DNA from: Clostridiales bacterium
GTDB lineage: Bacteria > Bacillota > Clostridia > Lachnospirales > Anaerotignaceae
Reading direction: 5' to 3'
DNA length: 33,529 nt
Assembly (NCBI GenBank): GCA_019423725.1
Contig: JAHZAW010000009.1
Location: 117,597 to 151,125, forward strand
A program made the translations under genes and the position numbers. Under the pieces are notes generated by a model that saw nothing but the letters and a program-made list of their open reading frames with translations, was not told where the DNA came from and searched no databases. Shown in pieces: positions 1 to 9,120 of the stretch; the stretch's first letter is position 1; each line of letters begins with the position of its first letter.

Positions 1-1132
1 CTACGAAAAACGGCAGTACCACTGTAAAAATCCCGAATATCTCAATATAAGGAGAAAACAGCTCATATATTAGAAAATACAGATATGACACAAGTCCCAC
101 CAGTCCATATTTAGGATTGATAAACATTCTCTTATGGCGTGTCAGGCTCTGAAATAATCCTATATGCCATCTTCTGCGCTGTTTACAAAGGTCTCCAAGG
201 GTTTCCGGGGCCTGCGTCCAGCATACAGCATCTGTTGCATAGCGTATTCTGTATGGCAAGCCATGCTCACGGCAGAAAACGTGCAGTTTTACCACAAGTT
301 CCATATCTTCGCCCATGGTAGATGCATCATATCCTCCGGCATCAACCACTATATTCTTTTTAAACAGGCCAAAAGCACCTGATATTATTATACTGCCATT
401 GAATTTATCAAACAATATTCGGGCGGCAAGAAATGAACGGTCATACTCCAAAACCTGCATACAAGGTATTACTTTATCAGGCAGATGATAAGATACCACC
501 CTTCCGTTGCGTATCTCCGTTCCGTTGCATGGTCTGACAGCACCTCCAACAGCGATCACATCGCCTTCCTCAAGCACCGGCCTTATTATCTTATCCAGTG
601 AGTCGTACTGCAGGACCGAGTCTGCATCCATACATATGAAATATGGATACCTTGACGCTTTTATGCCCATATTGAGGGCGTCAGCCTTGCCGCCGTTCTT
701 CTTGCATATCAAAGTTATTGGTATTTTCCATTCATAACTTTCATAAATCGCATCTTCAGGCTGACAAGGTATTTTTCTCTGTATAGGCCTGTTTACCTGT
801 TTCATGTTGAAGGCTTTGCGCATCATATCTGCTGTATTGTCCTTGGAACCATCATCCACAACTATTATCTCATAGAGCTTATATTCCAGAAACAGCAGTG
901 ACTTTATACTATCTACTATGGTGACTTCTTCATTATACGCCGGCACGATGATAGTGACCGGTATATAATATTCTCCCTGCAGCTCATTTTTAAGCCAGTT
1001 CCTGCGTTTCAGATTATAGAGGGTCGAGGAGCCTACGGTTACGGATAAGAACAGAAAGCTTGCATATCCGATCATATAAATGATAAAGAATATGCCCACA
1101 TAACTAAAAAACAGTTTATACACATCTGTCAT
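1..1132 (-). CDS. GT2 processive glycosyltransferase, 3' end cut by window edge
   Basis: Membrane glycosyltransferase of family 2, expected to polymerise an exopolysaccharide from a nucleotide sugar at the inner face of the membrane. My translation from the ATG at 1132 gives 377 residues with no stop before the window edge. A hydrophobic segment lies at residues 8-34, followed by a GT-A domain with DDGS (93-96), DAD (169-171), GED (274-276) and QRRRW (318-322). This is the D,D,D,QxxRW signature of cellulose/chitin/poly-GlcNAc-type synthases. A second membrane segment begins near 345 and runs off the edge. The start lies 6 bases after the HEAT gene stop, with a GGAGG inside the end of that gene, so the two are co-transcribed. 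No PilZ domain is visible in the part present. The sugar made cannot be told from sequence. Confidence 0.93.
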   Translation of the reverse strand, partial: MTDVYKLFFSYVGIFFIIYMIGYASFLFLSVTVGSSTLYNLKRRNWLKNELQGEYYIPVTIIVPAYNEEVTIVDSIKSLLFLEYKLYEIIVVDDGSKDNTADMMRKAFNMKQVNRPIQRKIPCQPEDAIYESYEWKIPITLICKKNGGKADALNMGIKASRYPYFICMDADSVLQYDSLDKIIRPVLEEGDVIAVGGAVRPCNGTEIRNGRVVSYHLPDKVIPCMQVLEYDRSFLAARILFDKFNGSIIISGAFGLFKKNIVVDAGGYDASTMGEDMELVVKLHVFCREHGLPYRIRYATDAVCWTQAPETLGDLCKQRRRWHIGLFQSLTRHKRMFINPKYGLVGLVSYLYFLIYELFSPYIEIFGIFTVVLPFFV

Positions 1133-1138
1133 AGATTC

Positions 1139-2239
1139 CTACACCTCCGAGTTCTGCAGTTCATACGATTCCAGACGATAGGTCATCATTTCTCTTGCAT
1201 AGCGGTCATTTCCTGAAATGATATCCATTAGATCATCATAATTCATATGATGAGCAGCCAGGCTCTGTGCCGCTGAATAGCGTATATACCAGCTTCCGCT
1301 GTGAAGTGCCTCTTTTAAGGCATTACATGCTTCTGCGCCTTCATATATGGCAAGGGATGATGCCGCCACCGTGGCATATTCCCAAAGTTCAGGGTCCTTA
1401 TTCAGCGTAAATGAAATGAGCTTTTCCAATGCAGGTGCATAGTAGTATTTTCCAAAATATCTTATCCCCGCAAGACGAAGCTCCTTATCCAGTTTTTCAT
1501 CCATCATAACTGCAAACATTTTTTCTTTATAATCGCCGGTTTTAAATCGTATATAGTTGAGTATGGCCAGCTGTGTATGCACTGAAAAACTGTTGAAATT
1601 TTTCCAAAGCTCATCTATCAGTACTCCATGGTCTCCGGTAAACGAAAGAAGGCCTTCTGTGAGTATCTTTTCATGTACGAATACCCTTCCATCATCCTGA
1701 ATCATAAGCCCCTTTAATACGTGCTCAACATTCGCAAAATTGTATAGAGCCTGAAGAGCGTTGCATCGGCAGTACAAGTTATCCTTTTTGACATATTCAA
1801 GCAAAATGTCCTGCAGGGAATCAATGCTGCGCCGTCTTCTGTCTTCACATCTTGAAAGAAAATATGTAAAATACCCGGCCTTTATATTATCTTTATCAAG
1901 ATAATACACCGCGAGATAAAGTACCGCCGGCTGTATCTGATGAATATATTCTCCCTTTATATCCAGCTTGTCGCTGCCGGCCTCTCCCAGCACCAGGTCA
2001 AAGGCCGTCAAATAGCTAGTGTGCTTGAGTTTTTTAATCAGATATTTTATATGTCTCTCTGATATTTTTCCACTTCTTTTTATATTTTTGAACTGGATAT
2101 CCAGCTGCATCTTTATCTTTTGGCACCGTTTTTTCAGATCCGGTTCTCTGCGTTTCAAAAACATGTTATAGACCACATTGAACAGGATCATGCTTACACA
2201 AACCGCGCCGTAAATATAAAGCATGACCTCGATCTTCAT
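1139..2239 (-). CDS. HEAT-repeat-like membrane-anchored protein
   Basis: A 366-residue protein. One membrane segment at residues 5-28 is followed by a basic stretch and then a wholly helical region built of about 30-residue units, for example around 190-210, 240-275, 285-315 and 320-345, where alanine- and leucine-rich helix pairs recur (LRLAGIRYF, WEYATVAASSLA, WYIRYSAAQSLAA). This resembles HEAT/armadillo repeats, which act as scaffolds. A GAGGGAAG ribosome-binding site precedes the ATG. It sits between the hydrolase and the GT2 gene and ends 6 bases before the latter, so it is probably a partner of the synthase at the membrane. No catalytic motif is seen. Function is inferred from context only. 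Confidence 0.85.
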   Translation of the reverse strand: MKIEVMLYIYGAVCVSMILFNVVYNMFLKRREPDLKKRCQKIKMQLDIQFKNIKRSGKISERHIKYLIKKLKHTSYLTAFDLVLGEAGSDKLDIKGEYIHQIQPAVLYLAVYYLDKDNIKAGYFTYFLSRCEDRRRRSIDSLQDILLEYVKKDNLYCRCNALQALYNFANVEHVLKGLMIQDDGRVFVHEKILTEGLLSFTGDHGVLIDELWKNFNSFSVHTQLAILNYIRFKTGDYKEKMFAVMMDEKLDKELRLAGIRYFGKYYYAPALEKLISFTLNKDPELWEYATVAASSLAIYEGAEACNALKEALHSGSWYIRYSAAQSLAAHHMNYDDLMDIISGNDRYAREMMTYRLESYELQNSEV

Positions 2240-2270
2240 TTTCTTCCCTCTTCTATGTCATACGGTTTCC

Positions 2271-4406
2271 TTAATTATTGGTCCAATAATCTTTGATTAT
2301 ATAATAAGATTCCTTCAGCCTTTCGTGATAGGTGACTTCCTTTCCCCATCCCTCCAGCTCAAAGGGTTCCATATTAACTCTCTGCTTTCCATAGTTCTCG
2401 TCGGTTATTCCAAGATACATACGGTCTATTTTTATAAACTCAACACCATAGTTTTCATAATAATCATCATGTATCATCATTTCTGACGGGTTTCCAAAAT
2501 TCAACAGCTGCCATGGAAGTTTCAGTTACACTCCATTATCTGTAAAAATAAAATCCGCCAGTGAACAGAAATCCTCATCTTCAGGATTGGCATTTCCATA
2601 GGTCAAAAGCCCGGTCTCGTATGTCTCAGCCGTGGCCGTCCAGTTGCCAGTAAGCAGAGGTGTAGCTGTCTGAAGCATAAGATGTATAGGATTGAATACG
2701 GGTGTATCCGCATCCACCTCATTTACATATGCGTCCTTGTCATCTGTCTCATGGTAATACATAGCTCTTAGCGTGTCATAACGCTCCTGAACCAATACCC
2801 TGCTGTTTTCCTTTCCATCGATGACTATAAGGAAGTCACAGGCCCTGGCAAACGACATGTCATAGTTGCTGCAGTATGTGCTTCCCGTTTTCTGTGTCGT
2901 ATCTATTGGTATATATATTTTGTCATCCTCAGATGAAAAATCGTCTTTCTCTATAAGAAAATATATAAACTTTTCATCATATTTCATGGATAGTGACATA
3001 TCACCGTTTTCAACTACCAGATCATCATCTGTCCATTCGGAAGTATCACCGTCAACATAACATACACTTTTTTCGTTTCCTGGGTCAAATGACAGCAGTC
3101 CAAAATACTGCTCGTTTGTCTGATAATCGCTCCAGTATGGGGTATTTAATAAATCGACCGCATGCATCGTATTCCAAGTACGTTTGAACCATTCATCCTG
3201 CCAGGTAAATACACAGCTTCCGGCACATCCAGCCGCCATGATATCCTCATAACATTCAATAAGTGCCTCTCCCTGTTCGTCCTCAGACATATTTCCCTGG
3301 TTTCTTCCGGTATTATAGTCCCTCTGGGCCATTCCCCTTCCAGTTGATACTCCATACTCAGAGATAACGACCGGCATTGTATGGTGGGCTGTAAGCATTT
3401 TGAGATAAGTCCGGTATGTATTAAGTACTCCGTCTTCAGTTCGATCAAAACTGCTTTTATCATCAAAATAATTAAGGTAATCAGGGTAATAAGGGTAGAC
3501 ATGGTATGAAGCGAACTGCCCTGATATGAACTCGTCTGTTGTGCGGATATGCTCAACATCCACCTTGGCACATTTCATAAAATACAGGGTTATATCTTCC
3601 GGATAGTCAAAAGGGTCCGTTGTCGGCCAGTTAGAAAAGGCAACCAGCCTCTGCTGTTTATACCTTTCCGTTTCATACTCGATTACCTTGTCACCGACTT
3701 CGCAGAGCATAGCCTCAAATGGTGTGGCATCTTCTGTGGTATACATATATTTTCCCTGATATACACATCGTTCAGGATATTTATGGTCCGTATAAACGAC
3801 AGTAACATCCTCCCATTCAACTCCGAGTATATATCCTATTACCCACTGAGAAATATCCTTGCGGTAACTTCCTGAACCTATTCCATATCCAAGGTTAAGA
3901 TTTTTCTTGCCATGGATAATATCTATAACTGTCCTGCAGTCATCTAAAAACGTTCCCATGAACTCATCATCATAGGCATCCAGATGGGAATTTTGTACAT
4001 AGTCATTTATCCAGACTCCATGTATAAGATAAAGCGGTTCTTCTCTGTCCTTATTATATTCATAAAATGCATTGTAAAAATCATCGTGTAAAATGGTATA
4101 TACCCTTATGGTATTTGCTCCCATTTCCTGTATCCAGGCAAACCACCTTAAATATGTTTCCTCATCAATGGCATAATCCGTTGCCCACTCTCCAGGGATT
4201 CCTACGCCCATATTTACTCCACGTATTTCAAAAGGTTCAACTTTTCCGTCCTTTTCCATATATATGGTATCTTCATCAACGGTCATAAATGTTGTCACCG
4301 GCGTATCTGGGTCCAGATCCACATAAATTCCAAAACGATAGTAAGCCTCATTCAGCGCAAAAACAAGAAGTACCACAATGCAGGCGGCAATGATGAATTT
4401 TTTCAT
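2271..4406 (-). pseudogene. Secreted/anchored clan GH-A glycoside hydrolase with CBM9-like C-terminus, interrupted by in-frame TAA
   Basis: A signal-anchor (residues 3-18) precedes a TIM-barrel hydrolase domain. E197 in GVEWE is the candidate acid/base and E350 in VISEYG the candidate nucleophile, as in clan GH-A retaining enzymes. From about residue 455 a beta-rich domain beginning VDGDTSEW resembles CBM9/DOMON-type modules. The reading frame stops at TAA 2526-2528 after 626 codons but continues in the same frame for 84 more codons (LKLPWQLLNFGNPSE and on) to the stop at 2271. GAA to TAA would restore VELKLPWQLLNF, typical of this module. If read as terminated, the product keeps the catalytic domain but loses the end of the C-terminal domain. 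It probably trims or edits the polymer made by the neighbouring GT2. GGGAGG precedes the ATG, 21 bases after cotH. Confidence 0.85.
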
Positions 4407-4427
4407 ATTTTATTTTCCTCCCTAAAC

Positions 4428-5927
4428 TCAGTGGTTAAACTTCTTTACCTTCGATTCGTGACAATACTGCCTGAGTGTTTCAATATTTTCATCCATCCAG
4501 GCTCCTCTTTCCTTGATAAATGTTTTAAGCTGTTCTATGGCTGCATCATAATCCTCTGGATTTCGCTCCGAAGGCGACAGAGGCGTATAATCATAAAAAC
4601 TATATCCCCACACCTCAAAATTCCTGTCGATCGCAGGTCCAAGCCATTCTACCGTATCATCAATATAATTCATCAAATATTCGTCACTGAGATATGTCTC
4701 TCTCAGTTCTCTGTATCTCTCTATCACCCTGTCCACAAAATGTTCGTCCTTCATAAGCATATAAAACCAGGTGATATACTGCATCTGAAATTTCTGTGGG
4801 TCAGTCTGGCTTAAATGGAAATTATCACAACAAGCGTTAAAATCCCATATGCACATTTTAAATTTGCCGCGCAGATCCTTATAAACATAAGTGGAACGTG
4901 ATCCAACATCATAGTTGCAAGTAAATTCATTTATTATAAAATAATCCACAAAAGAATCCATATCCGCCTGATCCCACCAGGCATACGGCTCCGTATCATA
5001 ATCATAGGAATATAGGCTCTTTTCAAAATCTGAAAAGTCCTGTTCTATGTAGTCTATACGCTCCGGCGTAAGATTGCTCGTACCAGGATATACTATATCC
5101 ATAACATTTTTATTTCTTAAAGCATACATCGAAAAGGTATTTATATTCTTTATTGGGTTGCTGCTTCCCCTGTCCAGTCGAACCACATAGCTGACAACAG
5201 GTGATCCGTTTTCAGGCATACTCATACGAAGCCTGCTGTCTTCGCCATTGGTGATGGTCTCTGTCATAACATAAAGCCCCTGATATTCTCCATTTATGAT
5301 AATCTCGCAAAAACGTACATTTGGAGCATAATCCATTATTTCTCCGGCTATGTTATACCACATATAATTACGTATAAGAGTTTTGTCCAAATAAGGTCCG
5401 TGCAGTGCCCATTCATGATGCTCATCCATTCCAAGCATTGATACATCCTTATTTTGAATACCATCTTCTTCGGTAGTCACGAGCAGATATCCTTTTTTGT
5501 CAAATAATCGTGATGTGTTTCCCCTTATTCTGATCTGTGCATTAAGCTCCATGGACGGCTCATCCGTCAGATGGTTATTTTGATCGTCCTGGTCTATGAC
5601 CTTTACCTGGCAAGGAACAGTTGAGCTTCCGTCAGCTGCCAGTGTCACATTTTCATATTCATAATCCTCGTCTTCGTTCTGTTCTATAAGAGATCCATCA
5701 TCAGATAATGGTTTTCCTGGTATTTCCACTCCACCTGTATCTATCACCACAAGTGGAAGGTGGCTGCACAGTCCGCTGTTATCACATGAGCATCCTTCCT
5801 CATATGACCTTGATGTCAAATGCTGATGTATACGGTTTCGGGGATTATCCTGGTCCACGATGCTGGCGGCAATTGTTACAGTTAAAAGTACTGCCATAGC
5901 CGTAACACCCATAAGGCGATATCTCAT
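4428..5927 (-). CDS. CotH-like protein kinase, exported
   Basis: A CotH-family protein of 499 residues. I start it at ATG 5927, because GGAGG is 9 bases from this ATG but only 3 from the GTG at 5933. An N-terminal membrane segment (about residues 8-24) is followed by a short Cys-rich stretch with three cysteines, an acidic linker, and the CotH core: RIRGNTSR (near 135), HEWALHGPYLDKTLIRN (near 172), INGEYQGLYVMTE (near 213) and WDFN (near 363). In the spore-coat CotH family, equivalent conserved residues bind ATP and metal, and the proteins phosphorylate secreted targets. Here, next to polymer-making genes, the substrate could be an extracellular protein or the polymer itself; that is a guess. 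It lies 26 bases after the DUF4956 gene. Confidence 0.88.
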   Translation of the reverse strand: MRYRLMGVTAMAVLLTVTIAASIVDQDNPRNRIHQHLTSRSYEEGCSCDNSGLCSHLPLVVIDTGGVEIPGKPLSDDGSLIEQNEDEDYEYENVTLAADGSSTVPCQVKVIDQDDQNNHLTDEPSMELNAQIRIRGNTSRLFDKKGYLLVTTEEDGIQNKDVSMLGMDEHHEWALHGPYLDKTLIRNYMWYNIAGEIMDYAPNVRFCEIIINGEYQGLYVMTETITNGEDSRLRMSMPENGSPVVSYVVRLDRGSSNPIKNINTFSMYALRNKNVMDIVYPGTSNLTPERIDYIEQDFSDFEKSLYSYDYDTEPYAWWDQADMDSFVDYFIINEFTCNYDVGSRSTYVYKDLRGKFKMCIWDFNACCDNFHLSQTDPQKFQMQYITWFYMLMKDEHFVDRVIERYRELRETYLSDEYLMNYIDDTVEWLGPAIDRNFEVWGYSFYDYTPLSPSERNPEDYDAAIEQLKTFIKERGAWMDENIETLRQYCHESKVKKFNH

Positions 5928-5953
5928 ATTCACCCACCTCCTGGAACAGCCTG

Positions 5954-6649
5954 TCAGCCGCTTATCTCATCATTCTGAGTAACAAAGTTACAGTACTCTA
6001 TGTTGCCTATTTCATATATGGCGTCAGTTATGCTTTTATTTTTGCCCAATGATCTCTGCTTATTTTCTCCGCGTTCCAGCTGGCGTTTACTAATCTCATA
6101 TATAAATTCCACACTGTTTTCCGTTGTGTTCTTTACTCTGAGAGCCGCCTTTCTTGCGAAATACTGGAATATCAAAGCTTCAATTCGTTCTTCGTTTACC
6201 CTTGAAGTACGGAGTATCAAAAGCATACGGTTCTCGTTTTTGATCCTGCCGAAAATAAGCAGTACTAAAAATGTGCAAGCACTTCCGATGCCCGCAGTAA
6301 GGAAATCTCCGGCGCCACAGCATATACCTACCACAATGGCCCAGAATATGTATATTGTATCCCTCGAATCCTTTATGGCCGTACGGAAACGCACGATGGA
6401 AAGGGCGCCGACCATACCTAATGAAAGCGCTATATTATTGCTTATAACTATCATAACAGATGTTGTTATGACAGTAAGAGCCATAAGCGAAACATTAAAT
6501 TTTTTGCTGTAAATGCTTCCCTCATGGGACAGCATATATGATATAAAAATAAAAAATGCTATTATTACCGCCACCGCCAGCCTTAAAGCTACGGTTTCCA
6601 TATTAAGCTGGCCTGTATTTTCAAAAAGTTCAAGTATTATTTTCTTCAT
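5954..6649 (-). CDS. DUF4956 multi-pass membrane protein
   Basis: A 231-residue membrane protein with about four hydrophobic segments (roughly 20-40, 53-70, 73-86 and 100-137) and a soluble C-terminal third. The signature LGMVGALSIVRFRTAIKDSRD at about 77-97 is the recognisable core of DUF4956 proteins, which in Clostridia and other bacteria are commonly found beside VTC-domain and CotH genes. The biochemical role is unknown to me. AGGGGAACGAAA precedes the ATG, which lies 15 bases after the VTC gene stop, so the two are one transcript. Confidence 0.88.
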   Translation of the reverse strand: MKKIILELFENTGQLNMETVALRLAVAVIIAFFIFISYMLSHEGSIYSKKFNVSLMALTVITTSVMIVISNNIALSLGMVGALSIVRFRTAIKDSRDTIYIFWAIVVGICCGAGDFLTAGIGSACTFLVLLIFGRIKNENRMLLILRTSRVNEERIEALIFQYFARKAALRVKNTTENSVEFIYEISKRQLERGENKQRSLGKNKSITDAIYEIGNIEYCNFVTQNDEISG

Positions 6650-6664
6650 TTTCGTTCCCCTTTT

Positions 6665-7366
6665 TTAAAATCTGTATTTCAGGCTGGCACTCCTCGCCAG
6701 ACAATATTTGCTTACCGAAAGCTTTGACCGGTCCGCAGCCTGTATCAAATCCTTTATATAACTTAGCAGAAATCCGTTATACTTAACTTCAAGTATACAG
6801 TTAAATGCATCAAAGACAGGATACATATTAAGTTCCGGTGAGAATATATCAAAATTTGTTTCCGTTGCCCGTATATCATAGTCAAAGGTTATCCTTATTT
6901 TATTTTCCCTGGCTATAAAAGCTTTTCTTCTATAGGAGACTATGGTTTTAGGCCTGTAGCAGTACATGGACATAAGTCCATAGCACTCAGCCGCAAACGG
7001 GTCACTGTACCGAAGCAGAGGTTCATATCTTCCAGAAGCTATTTCAACCGCATCCCGGCGCTTTATCCGCAGAGAGCGTTTTTTCTGATACTCGCCTTCC
7101 TTCTGCTTCATTTCAAACATCGCAAAATCCATACCCGGATCATATACTCTCAAACGAAGCTTGCGCCTGAGTTCGATGCCGTCCAGTTTTTCTGTATAAT
7201 CCCTTTCATTTATAGTATCACACTATAATGAGCGGATCGTATATCCAGCCGGTCCATTATGCGGGTCCTGCAGCATAACCTTGCTAAAATAACCAGATAA
7301 CCTATGCATATCTGACAGCGTAATAAAATACTTTTTCTCCAGTCTGTGGACCTCATTCAAAGCCAT
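6665..7366 (-). pseudogene. VTC (polyphosphate polymerase-like) domain protein, interrupted by in-frame TAG
   Basis: First gene of the polysaccharide operon. Read through one in-frame TAG (7223-7225), the frame runs from ATG 7366 to the stop at 6665, 233 codons, the usual length of stand-alone bacterial VTC-domain proteins. Before the TAG: RLEKKYFITL and GYTIRSL. After it: YTEKLDGIELRRKLRLRVYD, FEMKQKEG, SYRRKAF, and LEVKYNGFLL near the end. These are the basic and acidic residues (RxRxY, ExK, ExK) of the VTC tunnel fold. The TAG falls where the family reads RSLYFDT, so Tyr was lost, and the next codon is TGT where TTT is expected. A remnant product could start at TTG 7153. GGAGG lies next to ATG 7366, so TTG 7360, 7 bases from it, may be the real start. 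Confidence 0.83.
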
Positions 7367-7375
7367 CCCTCCAAT

Positions 7376-7425
7376 AAAAAAAGCTGCAAAAAATCCTGTT
7401 TTTATACCAAGATCCTTTGCAGCTT
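7376..7425 (-). terminator. Rho-independent terminator downstream of the c-di-GMP riboswitch
   Basis: Arms 7381-7390 and 7416-7425 form a 10-bp perfect stem (AAGCTGCAAA / TTTGCAGCTT read on the minus strand) followed by a run of T on the minus strand (7376-7382). It sits between the riboswitch aptamer and the first gene of the operon, the position of an expression-platform terminator. Confidence 0.85.
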
Positions 7426-7426
7426 G

Positions 7427-7503
7427 ACGATCATAACATATTATACTGTCTTAGACTCATAGCTTTGCGTCATCGTCTTTCGACGATTTTGCCATAATCG
7501 CTA
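7427..7503 (-). promoter_or_regulatory. Cyclic-di-GMP-I (GEMM-I) riboswitch aptamer
   Basis: Read on the minus strand, the conserved blocks are GGCAAA, then a stem capped by the tetraloop GAAA (ATCGTC GAAA GACGAT), then GACGCAAAGC, then GTCTAAG, and finally TATGATCGTCAAGCTGC. These match the order and spacing of the c-di-GMP-I aptamer. P1 can form between 7494-7501 and 7427-7434 (8 pairs with two G-U). The A before the GACGCAAAGC block and the loop tetraloop are kept. A terminator follows directly. Whether ligand turns expression on or off is not decided by inspection; a polysaccharide operon with a GGDEF gene next door suggests on. Confidence 0.85.
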
Positions 7504-7576
7504 TTAAATTTACGATTTATATTTTTAATATTGTTTTATTTTGTAAAACAAATTTTCACCCCAAAATTATATCAGT

Positions 7577-7605
7577 ATTTTATATCAAACCATAAAAATT
7601 GTCAA
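7577..7605 (-). promoter_or_regulatory. Sigma-A-type promoter of the polysaccharide operon
   Basis: Minus strand TTGACA (7600-7605), 17-base spacer, TAAAAT (7577-7582), about 75 bases upstream of the riboswitch aptamer. The -35 is a perfect match. Confidence 0.7.
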
Positions 7606-7712
7606 ATAAGGTCAGCCACTGCCTCGACCGCATAAAAGATTCAGCACAATAAATCTGAAAGCATGTCAGACTTCTCTTCATGAACTCTGCCATTATCATC
7701 ATTTATGATATT

Positions 7713-8717
7713 TCAGCCGTTACCGATCAATTTTCTTCTGCTGATTTTCCTTTTATTATAAAAGCTTCGTTTTTGCTGATACATCAGCTTGTCAGCTTCC
7801 TCAAACTGTTCCTCCATATTCCAGTCACTGTCTCTCCAGGATATGCCCGTTGAAAAACTGATGCCGTCTGACTTCATATTTCGTTCAGCCATACGTACCG
7901 CTCTGATGAACTCTATTTTGTCCAGCTCCGTATCAACTACCACGAACTCATCTCCGCCAGTACGATATACCCTATTTTCAAAAACTTTCCAAAGGTGTGT
8001 GGCTACACTGCATATCAATTCATCACCAGCACTGTGTCCATGTAGGTCATTAACTATCTTAAGCCCATTTAAATCAAAATATGCCACTCCAAGATGAGAA
8101 AATTTGTGATTATCAGCTTCGTTTAAGACTTCAATAAATCTATTTCTGTTATACACACCAGTAAGCGCATCCTCATAACTAAGCCTTTTCAAAGTCTCTG
8201 TCTGGGACTCGAGCATCTCCTTCTGACGTTCTACCTGCTCTTTGAGGTACTGGTATGACTGATTAGCTATTTTCGTAGGGAATCCCACATCTTCATCTGT
8301 CATATCATCATATGGATTTGACGTATGCAAATGACAGCATTTAGGTTCTTCGCCGGTCCATCTGTATACAGCTGTTATACGCTGATGTACCCGCAGACTT
8401 ATTTCGGTCTCAGGTTTAGTTGATATCCACATTTTCCCGGTGCAAAGATATGCTCCCGGTACGATCTCCTGAACACTATATTCCTCTTGGCAGATATCAC
8501 ATTTAGGAACCTTACCTTGGAAATCTCGAAAAATACCAGCCAGTGTCTCAAAGCCAGACGCTGTTTCATGTTCACCAGCGCCCTGCCAAGTGATATCATC
8601 GTCAAATTGAGCAATCACAGATTCTGAATCATTTTCACAGTAATGTTTATGAACCATCTGGCTTGTTTTTTCAATGATAATTCTTACTTTTTCATCGCCG
8701 CTGTATGTATTTTTCAC
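7713..8717 (-). CDS. Diguanylate cyclase with N-terminal SnoaL/NTF2-like domain
   Basis: Soluble 334-residue protein. The start is GTG 8717, with GGAGGGAGGAGACC before it. Residues 8-135 look like a SnoaL/NTF2-type alpha+beta barrel (DDDITWQGAGEHE, VHQRITAVYRW), which would be a small-molecule sensor. A coiled stretch (152-178) leads into a GGDEF domain (180-320) with YFDLNGLKIVND and an intact GGDEF at 254-258. The enzyme makes c-di-GMP from two GTP. No RxxD inhibitory site is found 5 residues before GGDEF, so product feedback may be absent. No membrane segment. It sits directly upstream of the promoter and c-di-GMP riboswitch of the polysaccharide operon, so it may feed that switch. The N-terminal family assignment is less certain than the GGDEF. 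Confidence 0.93.
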   Translation of the reverse strand: MKNTYSGDEKVRIIIEKTSQMVHKHYCENDSESVIAQFDDDITWQGAGEHETASGFETLAGIFRDFQGKVPKCDICQEEYSVQEIVPGAYLCTGKMWISTKPETEISLRVHQRITAVYRWTGEEPKCCHLHTSNPYDDMTDEDVGFPTKIANQSYQYLKEQVERQKEMLESQTETLKRLSYEDALTGVYNRNRFIEVLNEADNHKFSHLGVAYFDLNGLKIVNDLHGHSAGDELICSVATHLWKVFENRVYRTGGDEFVVVDTELDKIEFIRAVRMAERNMKSDGISFSTGISWRDSDWNMEEQFEEADKLMYQQKRSFYNKRKISRRKLIGNG

Positions 8718-9120
8718 GGTCTCCTCCCTCCTTAAGCCTGCAATTTATTTCGTTATTTTCAGTATATCATATCGAAAGATTTCTGCAAATCATATTTTTT
8801 AATATAGATAAAAACTGTAAATTATAACAAACTTACAGTTCATGATAACAATTAACAAATAATAAATAATATCATTTAATATTCATAATTTAATAAAATT
8901 ATAGTTTATTTTATTAATATTTACATAATTTATAAAATTTCAATATGGTATTAATGATTATGTGTCCATAATTTAACAAAATATCAATTATTTTTAACAA
9001 ATAATTATTATTAATTATACACATATTTTTTTAATTATTCGTTTTGTGAAATTTTGAGATATTGTCTCAATGATGATTTTAATTTTGTAATTTTAAAAAG
9101 TTTTGGGCATAAATTTAAAT
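8718..9120. other. Extremely AT-rich intergenic stretch
   Basis: No gene supported. From about 8790 to 9120 the sequence is almost all A and T, with many TAATTAT-like words and a small inverted repeat (AACTGTAA / TTACAGTT, 8813-8840). It separates the GGDEF gene from the 3' end of the first sigma-factor gene group. No clear promoter could be singled out because -10-like words occur everywhere. Confidence 0.6.

Noticed and set aside
3146..3571. Minus-strand 141-codon frame inside the hydrolase gene
   Set aside because: Shifted frame of the hydrolase catalytic domain, which has the active-site motifs in the other frame.
6000..6512. Plus-strand frame of 170 codons opposite the DUF4956 gene
   Set aside because: Complement of a membrane-protein gene; no ribosome-binding site and no family resemblance, whereas the minus strand carries the DUF4956 motif.
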